The translations under genes and the position numbers were made by a program. Shown here piece after piece: positions 32,580-44,690 of a stretch of DNA of 64,000 nucleotides. The DNA comes from Sclerotiophoma versabilis (taxonomy: Eukaryota; Ascomycota; Dothideomycetes; Pleosporales; Didymellaceae). A model generated the notes under the pieces. The model was not told the DNA's origin, did no database searches, and saw only the letters and a program-made list of their open reading frames with translations. The number at the start of each line of letters is the position of its first letter. Position 1 is the stretch's first letter. The stretch lies in the NCBI GenBank assembly GCA_012274445.1, contig JAAROD010000014.1:1233001-1297000 (forward strand), in the 5' to 3' direction.

Positions 32580-35130
32580 TCACCCCTCGACGCCCTCGAC
32601 TTTGCGCAGAAACTCGCGGACCCGCCCCACCTCGACGCCGTCCAGGGGATCGCTGTCCAGGGCTGCGACGAGACTCGGTAGCACCTCGTCGATGCGCTCC
32701 TCCTGCACGTTTGTGCACAGGCACACGACCTGGCGGAACATGGCTTCTAGCTGGCCGTCTTTGTCTTTGAGTTGCCGGCTGCGCTGCAGCAGGGCGGCGT
32801 TGGAGCTGCAGTAGATTTCGATGCGCTGGCGGAGCACGTTGGTCGGTATTGAGGCGAGGCTTGCTGATAGGGTGGTGGAGCTCGGGGAGTCGGGTAGGGA
32901 TAGCGGGGTGGAGAGGTAGGATGCGCCGCCGCTGGCTTGCCGGATGAGATGCTCGCCTTCGCGACGGACTTGTTCGGGGAGATCGGTGTCCTGGACGAGC
33001 ACGCCTGCGCCCTCGGCGTCGGCGTAGCCTACTTCTCGTCTCTGGTTGAGGTCGGTGGCCGCGTTTGTGGCCGCGAGCATGTGCCGCTGCGGCTCGAGCC
33101 AGCGCTTTAGATTTGCAATCCTCTTTGCGCGGTCCTGGCGTTGGCGCAGACGGGTGCGGAGGGTCTCGAGGCGGTGCTGTTCGGATTTTTGCAGGGAGGA
33201 GAGCGTGCTGATTGTGGAGTTTGTTTGGTCGATGAGGTCTTGTTTCAGGCGGGCTTCTTGTGTGAACTGCATGGATGCGGATTGGAGGATGCCGTTCATT
33301 ACTCAATCACGTTAGCATAATACAGTGTTGAGCAGGACAAGACCTACACGGCTGGATTTCACGAGCTGTTTCTTCTACTTTGCTCAACGGCGCTTTCCCC
33401 TTGGACGGGCTGGCGACGGAGGTTGCCGTGTCTGCGTCGGGCTGGAGGTCGCTGCCGACGCCGAAATCGATGGGCCGTGTGCCCTTGTGGTTGGGAATGG
33501 TAGGGTCGGCCTGGACTTCCAGGAGCTGGGAGATGATGTTGCGATTCCCTATCCTGGCGGCGAGATTGAGGGCTGTGTTGCCGGCCTTGTCGCGAGCGTT
33601 GACCATCTCTTGCATGAACCTCATCAATCCAATCGGTTTGGGGTAGTTGCTGTTCTCGAGGAAGGAGGGGATCTGGTTGGCGCCGATGTTGCTGCGCACG
33701 AGGTACTCGAGCAGTGCTTCGAGGTAGTATTTGCTGGAGGCTGCACGGCCTTTGATGGCGCATGTCACGGCGATGTGGTGCAGGATGGTGCGGCCCTGGG
33801 AGTCGCGGAGTTCGATGAGGGGGGCCAGGATCTCCAGGGTCTCGGGGAAGCAGCTGTGGTCGAGGCTGTTGTTGACGGAAACTGCACTCATGAGCGGCGT
33901 CTGGCCTGTTGCGCTGCCTCTGAACATGTTGGCGCCTTTGGAGACCAGCAGGCGCATGAGGGAGACGCGGGCGAGGGTGGCGGCCCAGTGCAGGGCGGTG
34001 TTGGAGCTGTTGTCGATAGGCATGTCGAGGTCGGCGCCGGAGAGGTGCAGTATGGCTGGGTGGTTTGTGAAGTCTGTGCGGGTCTGGTCTGCGAAGAGGT
34101 CGGTCAACATGGCCTGCTTCTCCTCGTTGAGCTTGGTGTCCGGGTAGGGGAGCGGGGGCAGGGCGGTGGGGACGTCGCCGTCCGGGAGGGTGATGGTGTG
34201 GCCGGTCTGGTGGTGGTGTTGGTGGTGTTGGTGGTGTTGGTGTTGGTGGTAAAAGGAGTCGCTGGGCTCGGTGGGCGAGCCGTGGTCGGGCATGGAGTCG
34301 TCGGGGTTGGCGCGCTGGGAGAAGGAGTCTTCCTGCGAGGGGCGCAGACGCTTCCTGGGCGGCTCCTGGGCGTCGTCGATGCCGGTGCCGTACGCCGAGT
34401 CGGCCTGGCCGTTCTGGGCGCCGAAGCTGCGGTCGGAGGCGAGGCTGTGGACGCTCTGCTGGCTGCTCGTGCGGAACGAGTCCTGGGCGTGCTGGGGGCG
34501 GGCGGCGGAGCGGCGGGGCTGGGAGGAGCTGGCGGGGCGCGGCGGGGCGGGCGAGTTGAGGCGGGCGACCTTGTTCATGGCGGCGAGGGCGCTGGTGGCG
34601 GTGGAGGAGATGTTGGAGAAGAAGGTGCCGGCGAGGGCGTGGGTCGGGGGCCGGCCGTCGAGGGACTGGGTGTAGAAGCGCTTGCGGTTGGCGGCCATGG
34701 CCTGCTCCTTGGTCGGGGTGTCGAGGCCCTGGCCCTGGCCGTGGGCGCCCTCTGCGCTCACGTCGTAGTCGAGCAGCGGGCGCAGCAGGTCCTCGACGCC
34801 GTACTGGCGGCAGAACTCGCGGCCGCGGCGGTAGTTGATCCAGGTGCCCTGGTACTTGCCGTACCCGCCCTGCACCTTTTCGTGCTCGCCCGTCAGGATC
34901 TCCTTCTCGAGCACCTTGGTGCGCTTGCCCTTGTCGACGCCGGCGACCTTGAGGATCTGGGTGGCATTGAGCCAGCCGTCGGAGCGGCGGCGCATGACGG
35001 CGACGCGGTTGACCTCCATCTCGTACACGGACACGCCCGAGTAGACGGCCGTGTAGATCTGCGGCTTGTCCATGGCCGGCGGGGGGTAGCTGGCGTCGCT
35101 GAAGGAGCGGCTGAAGCCGGGCGCGGCCAT
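32580..35130 (-). CDS. APSES/KilA-N transcription factor with ankyrin repeats (Mbp1/Res type)
   Basis: Two exons (35130-33348, 33301-32580) joined by a 46-nt intron (GTAGGT, branch GCTAAC, GAG acceptor) give 834 residues, the size of yeast Mbp1. Residues about 24-122 form the APSES/KilA-N DNA-binding domain (YSGVSVYEMEVN, GWLNATQILKVAG, GKYQGTWINYRRG). A Ser/Pro/Arg linker with a basic patch (PPRKRLRP) and a His/Gln tract follow, then an ankyrin block (NTALHWAA, GQTPLMSAV, GRTILHHIAV, GNTALNLAAR), then a coiled-coil C-terminus in exon 2. Such proteins bind MluI cell-cycle boxes as MBF with a Swi6 partner and drive G1/S genes; that role is inferred from family. In-frame ATGs exist upstream (35277, 35271) across a His-Thr/His-Ala dipeptide tract; I chose the ATG before MAAPGFSRSF, and MDKP at 35073 is the other candidate. 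Confidence 0.87.
34203..34252. repeat. GGT/GTT triplet tract coding for His/Gln run
   Basis: An imperfect (GGTGTT GGT)n tract on the plus strand that encodes a His/Gln-rich run (HQHQHHQHHQHHH) in the linker of the APSES factor. Likely length-polymorphic. Confidence 0.8.
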
Positions 35131-35729
35131 GAGCCCGGCGTGGGCGTGGGCGTGGGCGTGGGCGTGGGCGTGGGTGTGGGTGTGGGTGTGGGTGTGGGTG
35201 TGCGTGGGCGAGTGCGAGTGCGCGTACGGGGGCGAGCCGGCGGCGGGGAACGAGCGGGCGGCCTGGTGCATGTGCATTGCGCGGAGGGCGGAGCGAGGGC
35301 GGTGCTGCGAGCTGCGAGCTGCGCGCTGCGAGCTACTCGGTGCGCATGGGCAGGCGGTGTGCGGCTGCGGTCGGGCGCTCGAGTCGCGGGCGCGGGGGCA
35401 GCGTCGTCGAGGCGGATCGAGGCGAGGCGAGGCGGGGCGAGTCGTTGGCCGTCGGTCGTCGGTCGCTGGTCGCTGGTCGCGGGTCGCGGTCGTCGGTCGC
35501 GGTCGTCGGGGGCCAGCAGCGATGCGGGGAGTCAAGGGCCAGCCGGTGTGGAGTTCGCGTCGGCCAGAGCACGCGTCGAGCACGGAGCCAATCACGCGCG
35601 CCCGCCCCAAACCACCGCCCAGCGCCCTCCCAGGCCTGCCCGACTGCTCGACTGCCCGCCTGCCCGCCTGCCCGACTGCTCGACTGCCCGCCTGCTGACT
35701 GCCCGCCCGCCGACTGCGCGACGCCCCCA
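35131..35729. promoter_or_regulatory. GC-rich divergent promoter with degenerate tandem repeats
   Basis: The 600 bp between the divergent APSES and LYR genes is very GC- and CG-rich. It holds the GTGGGC minisatellite, a GGTCGTCGGTCGCTGG-type array at about 35450-35512, and an array of GACTGCCCGCCTGCC-type units at about 35638-35715 right before the LYR start. Core elements were not identified. Confidence 0.5.
35139..35212. repeat. (GTGGGC)n-(GTGTGG)n minisatellite upstream of the APSES gene
   Basis: About 74 bp of tandem GTGGGC units passing into GTGTGG/GTGGGT units. In the minus-strand frame it would encode alternating His-Ala then His-Thr, in frame with the APSES factor, so it is either 5' leader or an N-terminal extension. 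Confidence 0.8.
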
Positions 35730-37022
35730 ATGCCTGCGACGCCGCCCGCGGCCAACCCGCTGCACCTCCTGCGCGCCCTGCTGCGAGAGGCCTCCTACCT
35801 GCCCGACGCCGCCGCCCGCGCCTACTTCCGCCGCTACCTCGTCGCCCGCTTCAAGGCCTACCAGCCCGCGTCCCAGGCCACCGCCTCGCTCGACGTGCAG
35901 GCCGTCGACAAGTACCGCCACAGGGCCTTCGCCCGCCGCCACGCCGCCGTCATCCACGACCGCGCCCCCCGGCAGCTGCGCAAGGCGCGCAAGGGCCTGC
36001 ACCTGCTGCGCCGCGCAAACCAGGGCGACGGCGCCTGCCTCCACAAGCTCCTGTGCTTCGCCTACGCGCGCGTCGGCCGGCGCAAGTACGCCCTGCTCGA
36101 CGACCTGCTGAAGCCCGACCCGGCCTGGCCAGACGCTCCGGCCCCGCTGCAGCAGCTCTACCGCACCAGCCTGCGCTGCCTGCAGTACCTCGACGCCCCC
36201 GCCGCCCGCAATGGCCTCCACGTCGCCAACATCTCGCGCCAGTACCCGCGCCTGCGCGCCGTCGTCAACAGCCAGGCCCAGCGAGAGCTGTCGCCGCGCC
36301 GAGCCATGAAGCGCCCCCAGCTCAAGATGCCCGTCCTCAACACCTGGGCCCGGCCCATGCCCGCCCGCCGCGCCGTCAACAACGCGCGCCGCTGGTATGC
36401 CGAGACCATGACCCGCCTCCTGCCCGCCCTCCCTGCCGACGAGTGGGACCGCATCGAGGCCATCAGCACCGGCAAGCAGCGCATCGCCTTTGCCAAGACG
36501 CGCGCCCCAGCCCTGCCACCCTCGCCCCAGCCCGAGTCAGACGACCGCCGCTTCGAGCACCTGCTCCACCGCAGCCTTGCCATGGACAAGCTCGCCAAGG
36601 CAGACAGGCCGCAAGCCTTGCATCGGCCGCACCCCACCACCGCCCGCTCCATGCGCCGCTTGTATGCAACCCTCCTGACGGCCGCCTGCAAGCTCGAGTA
36701 CGACGACACGCGCAACCGCTGGACCCCCGTATGGGGACCACCCAGAAAGAGTCTCAGGTCGAAGAGCTACACTGCCCCCGTCGACCACGCCCTCTTCGCT
36801 GGTGTCGACCCCCAAGGTCTGGCGCCCAAGGCTCCCAAGACGAAAGAAGCCTCGCCGCTCCTCGCGCGCCCGCGCAACGACGACGGCGATGTCTTGCGCT
36901 TCCCCTTCTTCGCAGACTGGCTTCCTGCCACACATCCCACCCGTGTCGAGCTGGACCGGTGGAAGAAGGAGCGCGACGCCGTGCGCGCCAAGTTGGCAGC
37001 TCCGGGCGGTGACCCATCTTGA
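35730..37022 (+). CDS. LYR-motif (Complex1_LYR-like) protein
   Basis: The single exon encodes 430 residues. The N-terminus (NPLHLLRALLREASYLPDA then ARAYFRRYLVARFKAY) is a typical LYR-family helix pair: LLR in place of LYR, the conserved (L)P and the downstream Arg-Phe. LYR proteins are small mitochondrial adaptors that bring acyl carrier protein or Fe-S cluster machinery to respiratory complexes; this fungal form has a long basic C-terminal extension of unknown role, with a conserved-looking RFPFFADWLPATHPT segment near the end. GC content is very high and third positions are almost all G/C. The ORF is open further upstream across the repeat-rich promoter, but the ATG at 35730 directly precedes the conserved helix. 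Confidence 0.75.
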   Translation: MPATPPAANPLHLLRALLREASYLPDAAARAYFRRYLVARFKAYQPASQATASLDVQAVDKYRHRAFARRHAAVIHDRAPRQLRKARKGLHLLRRANQGDGACLHKLLCFAYARVGRRKYALLDDLLKPDPAWPDAPAPLQQLYRTSLRCLQYLDAPAARNGLHVANISRQYPRLRAVVNSQAQRELSPRRAMKRPQLKMPVLNTWARPMPARRAVNNARRWYAETMTRLLPALPADEWDRIEAISTGKQRIAFAKTRAPALPPSPQPESDDRRFEHLLHRSLAMDKLAKADRPQALHRPHPTTARSMRRLYATLLTAACKLEYDDTRNRWTPVWGPPRKSLRSKSYTAPVDHALFAGVDPQGLAPKAPKTKEASPLLARPRNDDGDVLRFPFFADWLPATHPTRVELDRWKKERDAVRAKLAAPGGDPS

Positions 37023-37184
37023 ACCTTGCCCCACATCGTCCCTGGATTCTGCCACTTGACGACACAAAGGGCGCGCCTAGCTCATCATGAAGCCTGCTGC
37101 GCGCCCTCACAGCTCCAATACCCGTATCACTGAGCCCAAACACGCCTTCACGCCCACCCCCACCCACACACCATCTACACCACC

Positions 37185-37762
37185 ATGCCATCAAACGCCA
37201 CCATCCGTCACGCAACCCGCCAAGGTCCGTGACCCACCCGTCCCGGCCCCCGCGACTAACACCTACCCCAGACGTTCCCACAATTCTCGGCCTCATCCAG
37301 GAGCTCGCCGACTACGAAAAGTCCTCGTCGTCTGTAAAAGCAACCGTCGAGTCCCTGACACGCACCCTCTCCCACGCAGACCCCTCCGATCCCGAGAACC
37401 CAGACAAGTTCTCCAACGGCTTCGCAAAGACGCTCCTCGCCATCGACCCCGACGGCACCGTCGCGGGCATGGCCCTCTACTTCTACAACTACAGCACCTG
37501 GACCGGCGTGCCCGGCATCTACCTCGAGGATCTGTTCGTCAAGGAGGCCTACAGAAATAAAGGCTACGGCGTGCTGCTCCTCAAGCGCCTGGCCAACGAG
37601 GTGCTCAAGGTCGACGGCAAGAGACTGGAGTGGAGCTGCCTGGACTGGAACGAGCCGAGCTTGCAGTTCTACCAGAGCGCCAAGATTGGCGCAGCGAAGA
37701 AGGAGGAGTGGGTGGGATTGAGGGTCGAGGGCGAGAACCTGATCAAGTTGGCCGAGGAGTAA
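37185..37762 (+). CDS. GNAT acetyltransferase, spermidine/spermine N-acetyltransferase-like
   Basis: Two exons (37185-37224, 37272-37762) with a 47-nt intron give 176 residues. The first exon supplies MPSNATIRHATRQ, the usual first strand of the fold. Seen: VPTILGLIQELADYEKS (helix 1), AGMALYFYNYSTWTG, the acetyl-CoA loop YRNKGYG in VKEAYRNKGYGVLLLKRL, and WNEPSLQFYQSAK, all in the order found in SSAT-like GNAT enzymes that acetylate polyamines or related amines with acetyl-CoA. The ORF alone (start 37229) would give a wrong N-terminus. The substrate is inferred from overall likeness. Confidence 0.85.
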
Positions 37763-37763
37763 C

Positions 37764-37836
37764 GCCTCCGAGGCAGTGAGAATAGACAGCCCTGAGGTAG
37801 TGAGGATAGACAGCTCTGAGGTAGTGAGAATATCCT
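37764..37836. repeat. Three-unit tandem repeat of about 24 bp
   Basis: Three near-identical units (core CTGAGGTAGTGAGAATAGACA) directly after the stop of the acetyltransferase gene, in its probable 3' untranslated region. Confidence 0.8.
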
Positions 37837-38900
37837 AAGCAAGCGAATAACATCTAAAGCGAGAAAAATCGTCTCCATGCACACACCAACCCTTCCTCTT
37901 TTGCCTCTTAGTCGCAACACCACGCTATGCCACGTTATTAAAATAACCTTTTACACTTCTATTCAAACAGTACTTACGTCTATTTAAACAGTCTATCACT
38001 TCTATCCATCACGACCTTCTGCACTGATAGCTTTCTATACCTAGAGAATTATTCAGTAGAATCGTTTAGTATAGATTGTGTAGTAGAAATACCAAACTAT
38101 ATTATAAATATTAGAAATACCCACCAACTAGTCTTTGCATAAGCAAACTAGGCGCATATACATGTATCCGTAAATACCATAAATCCACCAGTTTGCCAGC
38201 GCGAATATGTGGAGACGGCCGGACCGCACCGCACCGCACCGCACCGCACCGACCGTTGGAGTCCGCCAAGACCATCTCACACCTTCCCGGCCCCACAAGT
38301 AGTCCAAGTCAATAAACGCTTATATGCATTTCTGCTTATCTACATGTCTGCTGATCTGCAGCTCCGCTTGTGTGTTGGATGCTTGGTTGTGCTGGTGTGC
38401 TCGCCACAATACACCACACAGACTGATCTACACCCGTGTGCGCGCTTACGGTACCGTCGATCTACACCACCGTTCCCGCTTACGGTCGCACAGCGGCTAG
38501 ATTACTTTTCCTGCGACTAGGAATCCCTCCTACCGAGCGTGAGTTGCCAAGAAGGGTAGCTGTAACTGGTGTTTTTGTTAAGATTCTTCTATTGCCTTAT
38601 TACTTGCTTGCTTGATCGCTCGGCTTGGGTATGCATGGCTGGTGAGTATCATATCATCAACTGCGTGACTTTTTTTTTTTTTTATACCGTACGCCTGCCA
38701 AATCCTGCGTACCGTTACTGGGATTCACGGCAGAGTATCGTGGCCAAGCCTTGGCTTGCAGCTGCTGTGGGGGCCAGATCCCAAGGTCGCCTCTGCGAGG
38801 CTGGGCGACTACAGATTACATATAACCTCTACTATCCCCTCAAGCATGCATTGGTTTTTGCCGGATTTTGTCGGTTCGCAAAAGAACCTCGTAGCCGGTC
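37837..38900. other. Intergenic, no gene; includes (GCACC)5 at 38226-38250
   Basis: AT-rich on the left, with a perfect five-unit GCACC array at 38226-38250 and a poly-T run near 38671-38683. Short ORFs at 38569-38916 are not convincing. The right end is the upstream region of the DUF3433 gene. Confidence 0.5.
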
Positions 38901-41900
38901 ATGTTTCGAAGACTAGCTACATCGACGAGGCAAAGAGGCCCAAGTCAACGTCAAGAGTGGTACCCTCCAGCCTTGCGATGGTGGAGTCTCGGCCTGGCCA
39001 TCTCCTTCTGTTGGCTTTTCATGGTCGTTCTCGAGTACTATCAATTCAAGAGTCGAACGGATGGGGGTGTCATTTTTGCGACGAACGTCAACGATCTGCC
39101 TCTCCGTCGCTCTTTCGTTTACCTCTACATGCCGACTATCATCGCCGTCATCTTCAGCATTTTCATCGTGTGGATTGATAACGATGCGAAGCGCTTTGAG
39201 CCCTATCGTCAAATGTCGAGCCCGGACGGTGCTCTTGGGCAGGACTCCATTCTGCTGCACTACCCATTCAATTTCATTCCGCTGGTCCCACTGCAGGCTC
39301 TGAGAAAACGGTACGTCCATGCAGGGATAAGAAACCACTCTACTGATACTTGGCAGCCACTGGCTCGTTTTCTCAGCGTCATTGGCGACAGTCGTGACAA
39401 CGTTTGGCGTTGTGCCTCTGCAAGCAGGTATCTTCTCAACCGAGGATATCGTTCGCACCTCTTCGCAGTCCTTTTCCTTATCACAGCAAAGCATGCAGCT
39501 GTCAGCACAAGAGGGTGAACTCGCTCTTGATTACACTCGATCGGCATACGGCATCCTCAACCTTAATGAAACACTTCCGGCCTATATGGCCCAGAACTAC
39601 ACGCTCAGACCATTTGCAACGGTGGACTCAGCGAAATCAGACAGTACTGGTAGCCCGGGTACCTGGATAGCGCCTACAACTCTTTACAGCATGGGTTTGG
39701 AATGCCACGGCCTCACGCCAATATTCGGTTCAGATGTCGCAACCTTAGACAACGTTACGACAGCTACTCCCACGACGTCGTTCAACATCACCGATGACTG
39801 CAGCCAAGGCTTCCGCAACTTCAACAATGCCACGATTGGCGATGATCTGGATACCAATGTCGGTCACCTGGTCCCCCTTCATGCCTCCGGGAAAATCAAG
39901 ACGTACTCTAGCATACACTACGGCCACTTCTCATGGGACGACCGGCCCTTCCGTGAAACGCCAGCCTTTCCATTGTGTTCTCGTGGCGACGCAGATGACT
40001 ATATCTCCGACGGAACCTTCTTCGCAGTGTTTATCCGCAACAAAGATAGGCCGGAGGACCCACCACCACAGACTTTCCAAGCCATCGCATGCAAGCCAAC
40101 CTACTACGAGCAGGATGTGAACGCAACGATAGACAGTGTTACAAAGATACCGGTTGAGGTTGTTCCTCTCAGTCAAAAGCGACAGTTACCGGCAGACCTT
40201 TTCAACATCAGCGCGTTCGAGCAGACACTCGCATCCGGCGCGCGTACCCTGAAATACAGAAAGGACGACCTGCCCGTCAACGTCATGCCCCGTTACATCG
40301 AACAACTCAGCAAGATCGATCTCACCGCAGTGCAGCCCCACGAAAGTGAGCGCGAGCTTCCACCGATATCTGCAATGGCTCTCACCTCGTCGCAACATCG
40401 TCTTGAGGAGTTCCTGGATCCCATTGTGCTTGGTCAGGCCTACGAGGCTGCGTATAGGCTTCTCTTCGTTCGTGCTATGACTGAGGTGCTGAAATCGGAC
40501 TTTTCTTCGGACACGACCAACGTCATCGGCGAGAAGCTAGAGCGCCACGAAGCAGTTGTACTCGAGCCGTTGTTTACTCATCTTGTGGTTGGGCTTCTTG
40601 GGCTTGTCTCAGTCTTGATACTGACGCTCCTCTACATGAACTACAGACGTGCAGCAACTGCGAAAGGCGGGTGGCTTCATGATGATCCCGGTATGTTCTG
40701 CGAGTTGGTGATAAATATAGATTCTAATACAACCAGGTTCTATCGCTGCTGTGATGGCGATGGTCGCGGACAACGAGCCACTCCTCCGCCAGTTCGAGAA
40801 TTTAGACTGTGTTTCAACAGAGGATATGCAGCGAAAATTGAAGCATCGTCGATATAACCTGAACCATGACGATGATCACTCACGGTTAGTTCTTTTGTTT
40901 TGAACAATACGGAATGGTTTTAACGAAAACTAGCATCACTGAGGTATCGTTGCATTCCGAGTTATCGACCCAGGAGCAGGAATCGCCCGTCGCCATCAAA
41001 ACCATTGAACCTAAAAGACCCTTTGAGTTTCGCCTCATAGTTGCTGTTCCCTTCATAGGCCTTTTCATCGGCCTCATGATTGCTCTTGCTGTCTTGTATA
41101 GCAAAAGTTGGTACCAAGGTATGGCGAAGTGTCTCCCCACTCTCCGTTCGACTCGCTCAGTAACAATTACCAGGTCTCCCTTTGCCATCTGCGAATCCGA
41201 TCATACAGAACATCGTCCGCGCCTATATACCAACTACTATCGCCACCTTGATCGAGCCTATGTGGGTGCTGATCAATCGCTTGTTGTGCATATTGCAGCC
41301 TCTTGAAGAATTGCGGAGCTTGAAGGCGTCGGCGTCAAAGTCCCTGACCTTGAACTATACTTCACTCCCACCTCAACTTACAGTCATAAAGGCCGCGCGC
41401 GTCGGCCACTTTATGCTGATGGCTGTGGGTCTTATGGCGCTGCTGGCTAACATTCTCGCAACTGCATTCGCAGGGTTGCTGTATCAGAAAGATCAGCTCG
41501 TCGATCACTCGACAGACTTTTCGCCGCCTTTTCAGTCTCAAGTCGTAGGGTTTAATAGCTCCGTTGGCGCGGCGTTTGAAAGTCCTCCTGCCTCCGAGGA
41601 TGCCTGGAATCTGAACTCGTACCAAGGTGCAATTGGTGACGAGCAGTTCCTTGTTCTCGACTCCAACTACACGCGCAATGCGTCGTTACCTTCGTGGACG
41701 GATGGCTCTGCCATGTATATCCCTTTCAGGGTGTCGGACGAAGATAACAAGCGAGAGGGACAGGATTTTCAGGCCTACACACAGTATATCAGCAGCGAGC
41801 CCAACTGTAAGCCCCTTGTGTTTGGCAAAGACTACATACTATCATTGTGGAGTACAGATCCAGTACCCGCTGGGTGGCTCGATCGAGTGGGGATCCACAC

Positions 41901-43209
41901 GAGTACATTGCAGGTCAAAGTCCCCGCCAACAATGGCAGTCTTGTAACTTGCATTGCACCGTTAAGGCAAGGAGACAGCTTTGGCGAACAACTTGGCGCT
42001 TCGAGTCGCGATCCAGATCTGATCACTTGCCGCCGCGGCAGGACCGCCGCTGATTTGCTCACCACGCTTGCCGCCGTCGAAGACGCTCCGAAACACGAAT
42101 GGGAGACATGTATGTCCGCTGTAGCGATCGGCTGGATGAGAACATCGCAAGGAAACTGCTCCGATCCAAATCTCGACGGTTCAGCGCCTACGGACTTCGA
42201 AGACGCAAGCGGTAATAACACGTTCCTGATGTCCTGCCAGCCACAGATCACTATCGGCGACGCTCAAGTGCGCGTCGACAGCAGCGGCGTTTTGCAAGAA
42301 CCGGCAGCGAACCATCGCCCCTTTTCCGACCAAAGCCCAACAGCGCTTGACAAGTACTTCACAAGCGGTGTTGCTAGCTTCATTGCACAGTCTAATCTGT
42401 TCGTCTTCAATGGCCAACGTTCCTCGTGGCATAACGACTCTTTCGCCAATGAGTACTTCCACTACTTCATGAACCGTGCAGCTGGTAATCTCGCGTTTAC
42501 TGATCCAAACAGACCCCTTCCAACATTTGAGGCTGTCAAGGGGCCGGCGGAGATTATCTATAAACGACTGTTCTCCACATGGCTCAGCATCAACATGGAC
42601 ATACTATTCGTACCTGCAGCAAATGCAACGGAGCAGGACGCAATACCACAAATCAACGGCACGTATCGCACTATCGAGGAGCGAATATTCGTCAGCGCAC
42701 CGCTCTTCATCGTCTCCGAAACCATCCTCGTCATCTACATCATCGTCGCAATCCTCGTCTACCTCCGCCGCCCCGGTCGCTACCTCCCGCGCATGCCGAC
42801 CTCGATCGCGGCCGTCATTGCGCTCTTCGCATCCAGCGCTGCCGTCAAGGATCTGCAGGGTACCAGTTACATGACGAATAAGCAACGTGAGCGCTATCTG
42901 GAATACCTCGACTGCCAATACGGGTATGGGAGCTACATCGGCGGCGACGGTGCAGTGCATGTTGGGATCGAGAAAGTGCCGTTTGTGCGGTACATGAAGG
43001 AGGTTACATTCGCGGGCAGTCGTGCTGAAACGGAAATGCGGAGGCGAAGCGCGGGTAAAGGTGAGAAAGCAGGAGTAAAGGTGGAGTACACAGCGCTGGA
43101 CGGTGGAGAAAGGACCGTGCGGCGCGATGGGGAGACATTGGGGGATGTATTGCACACTGATGGACAGCGTGGGAGCCTATCGTACGCGTCTGACCGGCAT
43201 GTCGGTTGA
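38901..43209 (+). CDS. Large membrane protein with two DUF3433 domains
   Basis: Five exons (38901-39310, 39357-40690, 40737-40884, 40934-41118, 41174-43209) with 46-55 nt introns join to 1370 residues. DUF3433 is a fungal multi-pass module of unknown function. Copy 1 includes a membrane segment after WYPPALRWWSLG, then YMPTIIAVIFSIFIVWIDND and DSILLHYPFNFIPLVPLQAL. Copy 2 starts near RPFEFRLIVAVPFIGLF and has YIPTTIATLIEPMWVLINRL with LCILQPLEELRSLKAS. Between and after them are long NxS/T-rich probably extracellular loops (N-glycosylation sites such as NYT, NIT, NGT) and further membrane segments near residue 1190. The C-terminal tail is charged. Domain duplication with linker is usual in this family. 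Start at 38901 is the first ATG in frame before the conserved block. Confidence 0.85.
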
Positions 43210-44690
43210 ACTTGTCGCGAATAAGTGGTCCAGATGTTCAAAAGCGTGAGCGGTACAGCTCGATGGTTAGGCTTTTAAATCTCTACTATCCATGACTGCA
43301 TTGGGAGACAATGTTGAAACCGAGTCTTGCGCAAAGAGTATCATGCAGTGCATGCAGCACTATCTCAAACTCAACGCCAAGTCATTGAGAAGACAATAAC
43401 ACCATCAGTTGCGGAAGCTCGTACTCTTTTCACGCACTCACGCCCGCGCGAGCAAGTCGACAAATATAAGCCTACCTATCTTCTGCTGAAGATTACATAG
43501 ACAACAAACCTCATCGTTTCAATGTATATGACAAAGTTTGACGGCATAGATACGAAGAGCAGGTAAGCCAAGGCTCTACACTCGCAGTCGAAGAACCAAA
43601 TAAGCGTTGCTCGCAGGGTTGAGCATCCCGGACTCTACTAACACGTCCTTGATCCCTGACTCTTTTTAACCTTCTAGAGATATTGTTGCTATTGTCGTAT
43701 AATTACCACGAGTGGGATAAGAGGGACGGAAGAGTGAGACTTCGCCCTACTCTGCCTATGCTGAGCGACAGTTGGTCGGTGAATATTAATGAGAACTCAC
43801 TTCCATATTGATGCAGGCGGAAGAGAGCTCATCCAAGCCCATGTTCGCTCGCATTACAGTGCCTTGTGGCTCTGTGGAGGGTGTGTTTGGATCCCGATGG
43901 ATGCTTGGGGGGAGACCCGTGTAAATCCATGTTCCGTCTTGTGATGGCTGTGTTTCTGATGTCAAGGCAGGATTAACTATTAATATGTCGATCCTCATGC
44001 CAGTCTTGGATGTCATACATGTCTGAATGCTCCTTCTGATCGATACAAAAGCCGTCATTGAATTAGTTGTGAACCTTTCGGCAGAAATAAGCAATCTTTG
44101 TTCGTACGACTGCAACACAAGACTTAGCCAAGGATCACCAAGACACTGAGGATTCATCCGAAGCATCGATATGCCAGCGCTTGAGTCGTTACAAGTGGAA
44201 ATGCGTCATCGTTGGTGCCGTGGTTACCTTCCGCCAGCCGCCACTAAGCCTAATATGGATACCGGGGCTAACGGATATAATTCTGCACTCAAGAGTTTAC
44301 CCGGCCGCCACGAAGCTTAAATCCTTTCCCTTCCTGTCTCCACATCGTCGTCACTTCATGTTAGAAATTTGCAGCGGTGTCTGGACGCTCCGCGCACACG
44401 AGGAATCGAGCTTCACCAGGATTGCAGACGCATCCGCACGTCTCCGCATGGAGAACTCCACATGCAAAGAATGTTCACCCTGATGCTGTGCTCAGGGTAG
44501 GAAGGCAGCGTGGGGGACTATGGAGTCTCCAAGAAATTCAACACTTTGGAATGGAGCATTGTGGAGCCCCGTAAAAGTCGGTGCGCGACCTTTGGACTCA
44601 TAACAAGTACTGCATCTTCACCACTCTCTTTGTTCCTGTCTTCACTCTATACAACTCCTTCATCGTTGTTGCTGGGCCGATATTGTCACG
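43210..44690. other. Intergenic, no gene accepted
   Basis: A 126-residue minus-strand ORF at 43786-44166 lacks recognisable features. The right half is the upstream region of the quinate-permease-like gene. Confidence 0.45.

Noticed and set aside
32509..33306. A 265-codon minus-strand frame rich in Arg/Pro/His
   Set aside because: Overlaps exon 2 of the APSES gene in another frame; the coiled-coil frame is the one reached by splicing.
33325..36111. A 928-codon plus-strand open frame
   Set aside because: It is antisense to the APSES gene and runs into the LYR gene out of frame. The composition (Gly/Val/Glu/Ala-rich) is typical of a GC-rich shadow frame.
43786..44166. A 126-codon minus-strand ORF
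   Set aside because: No motif, no splice context and unremarkable composition.
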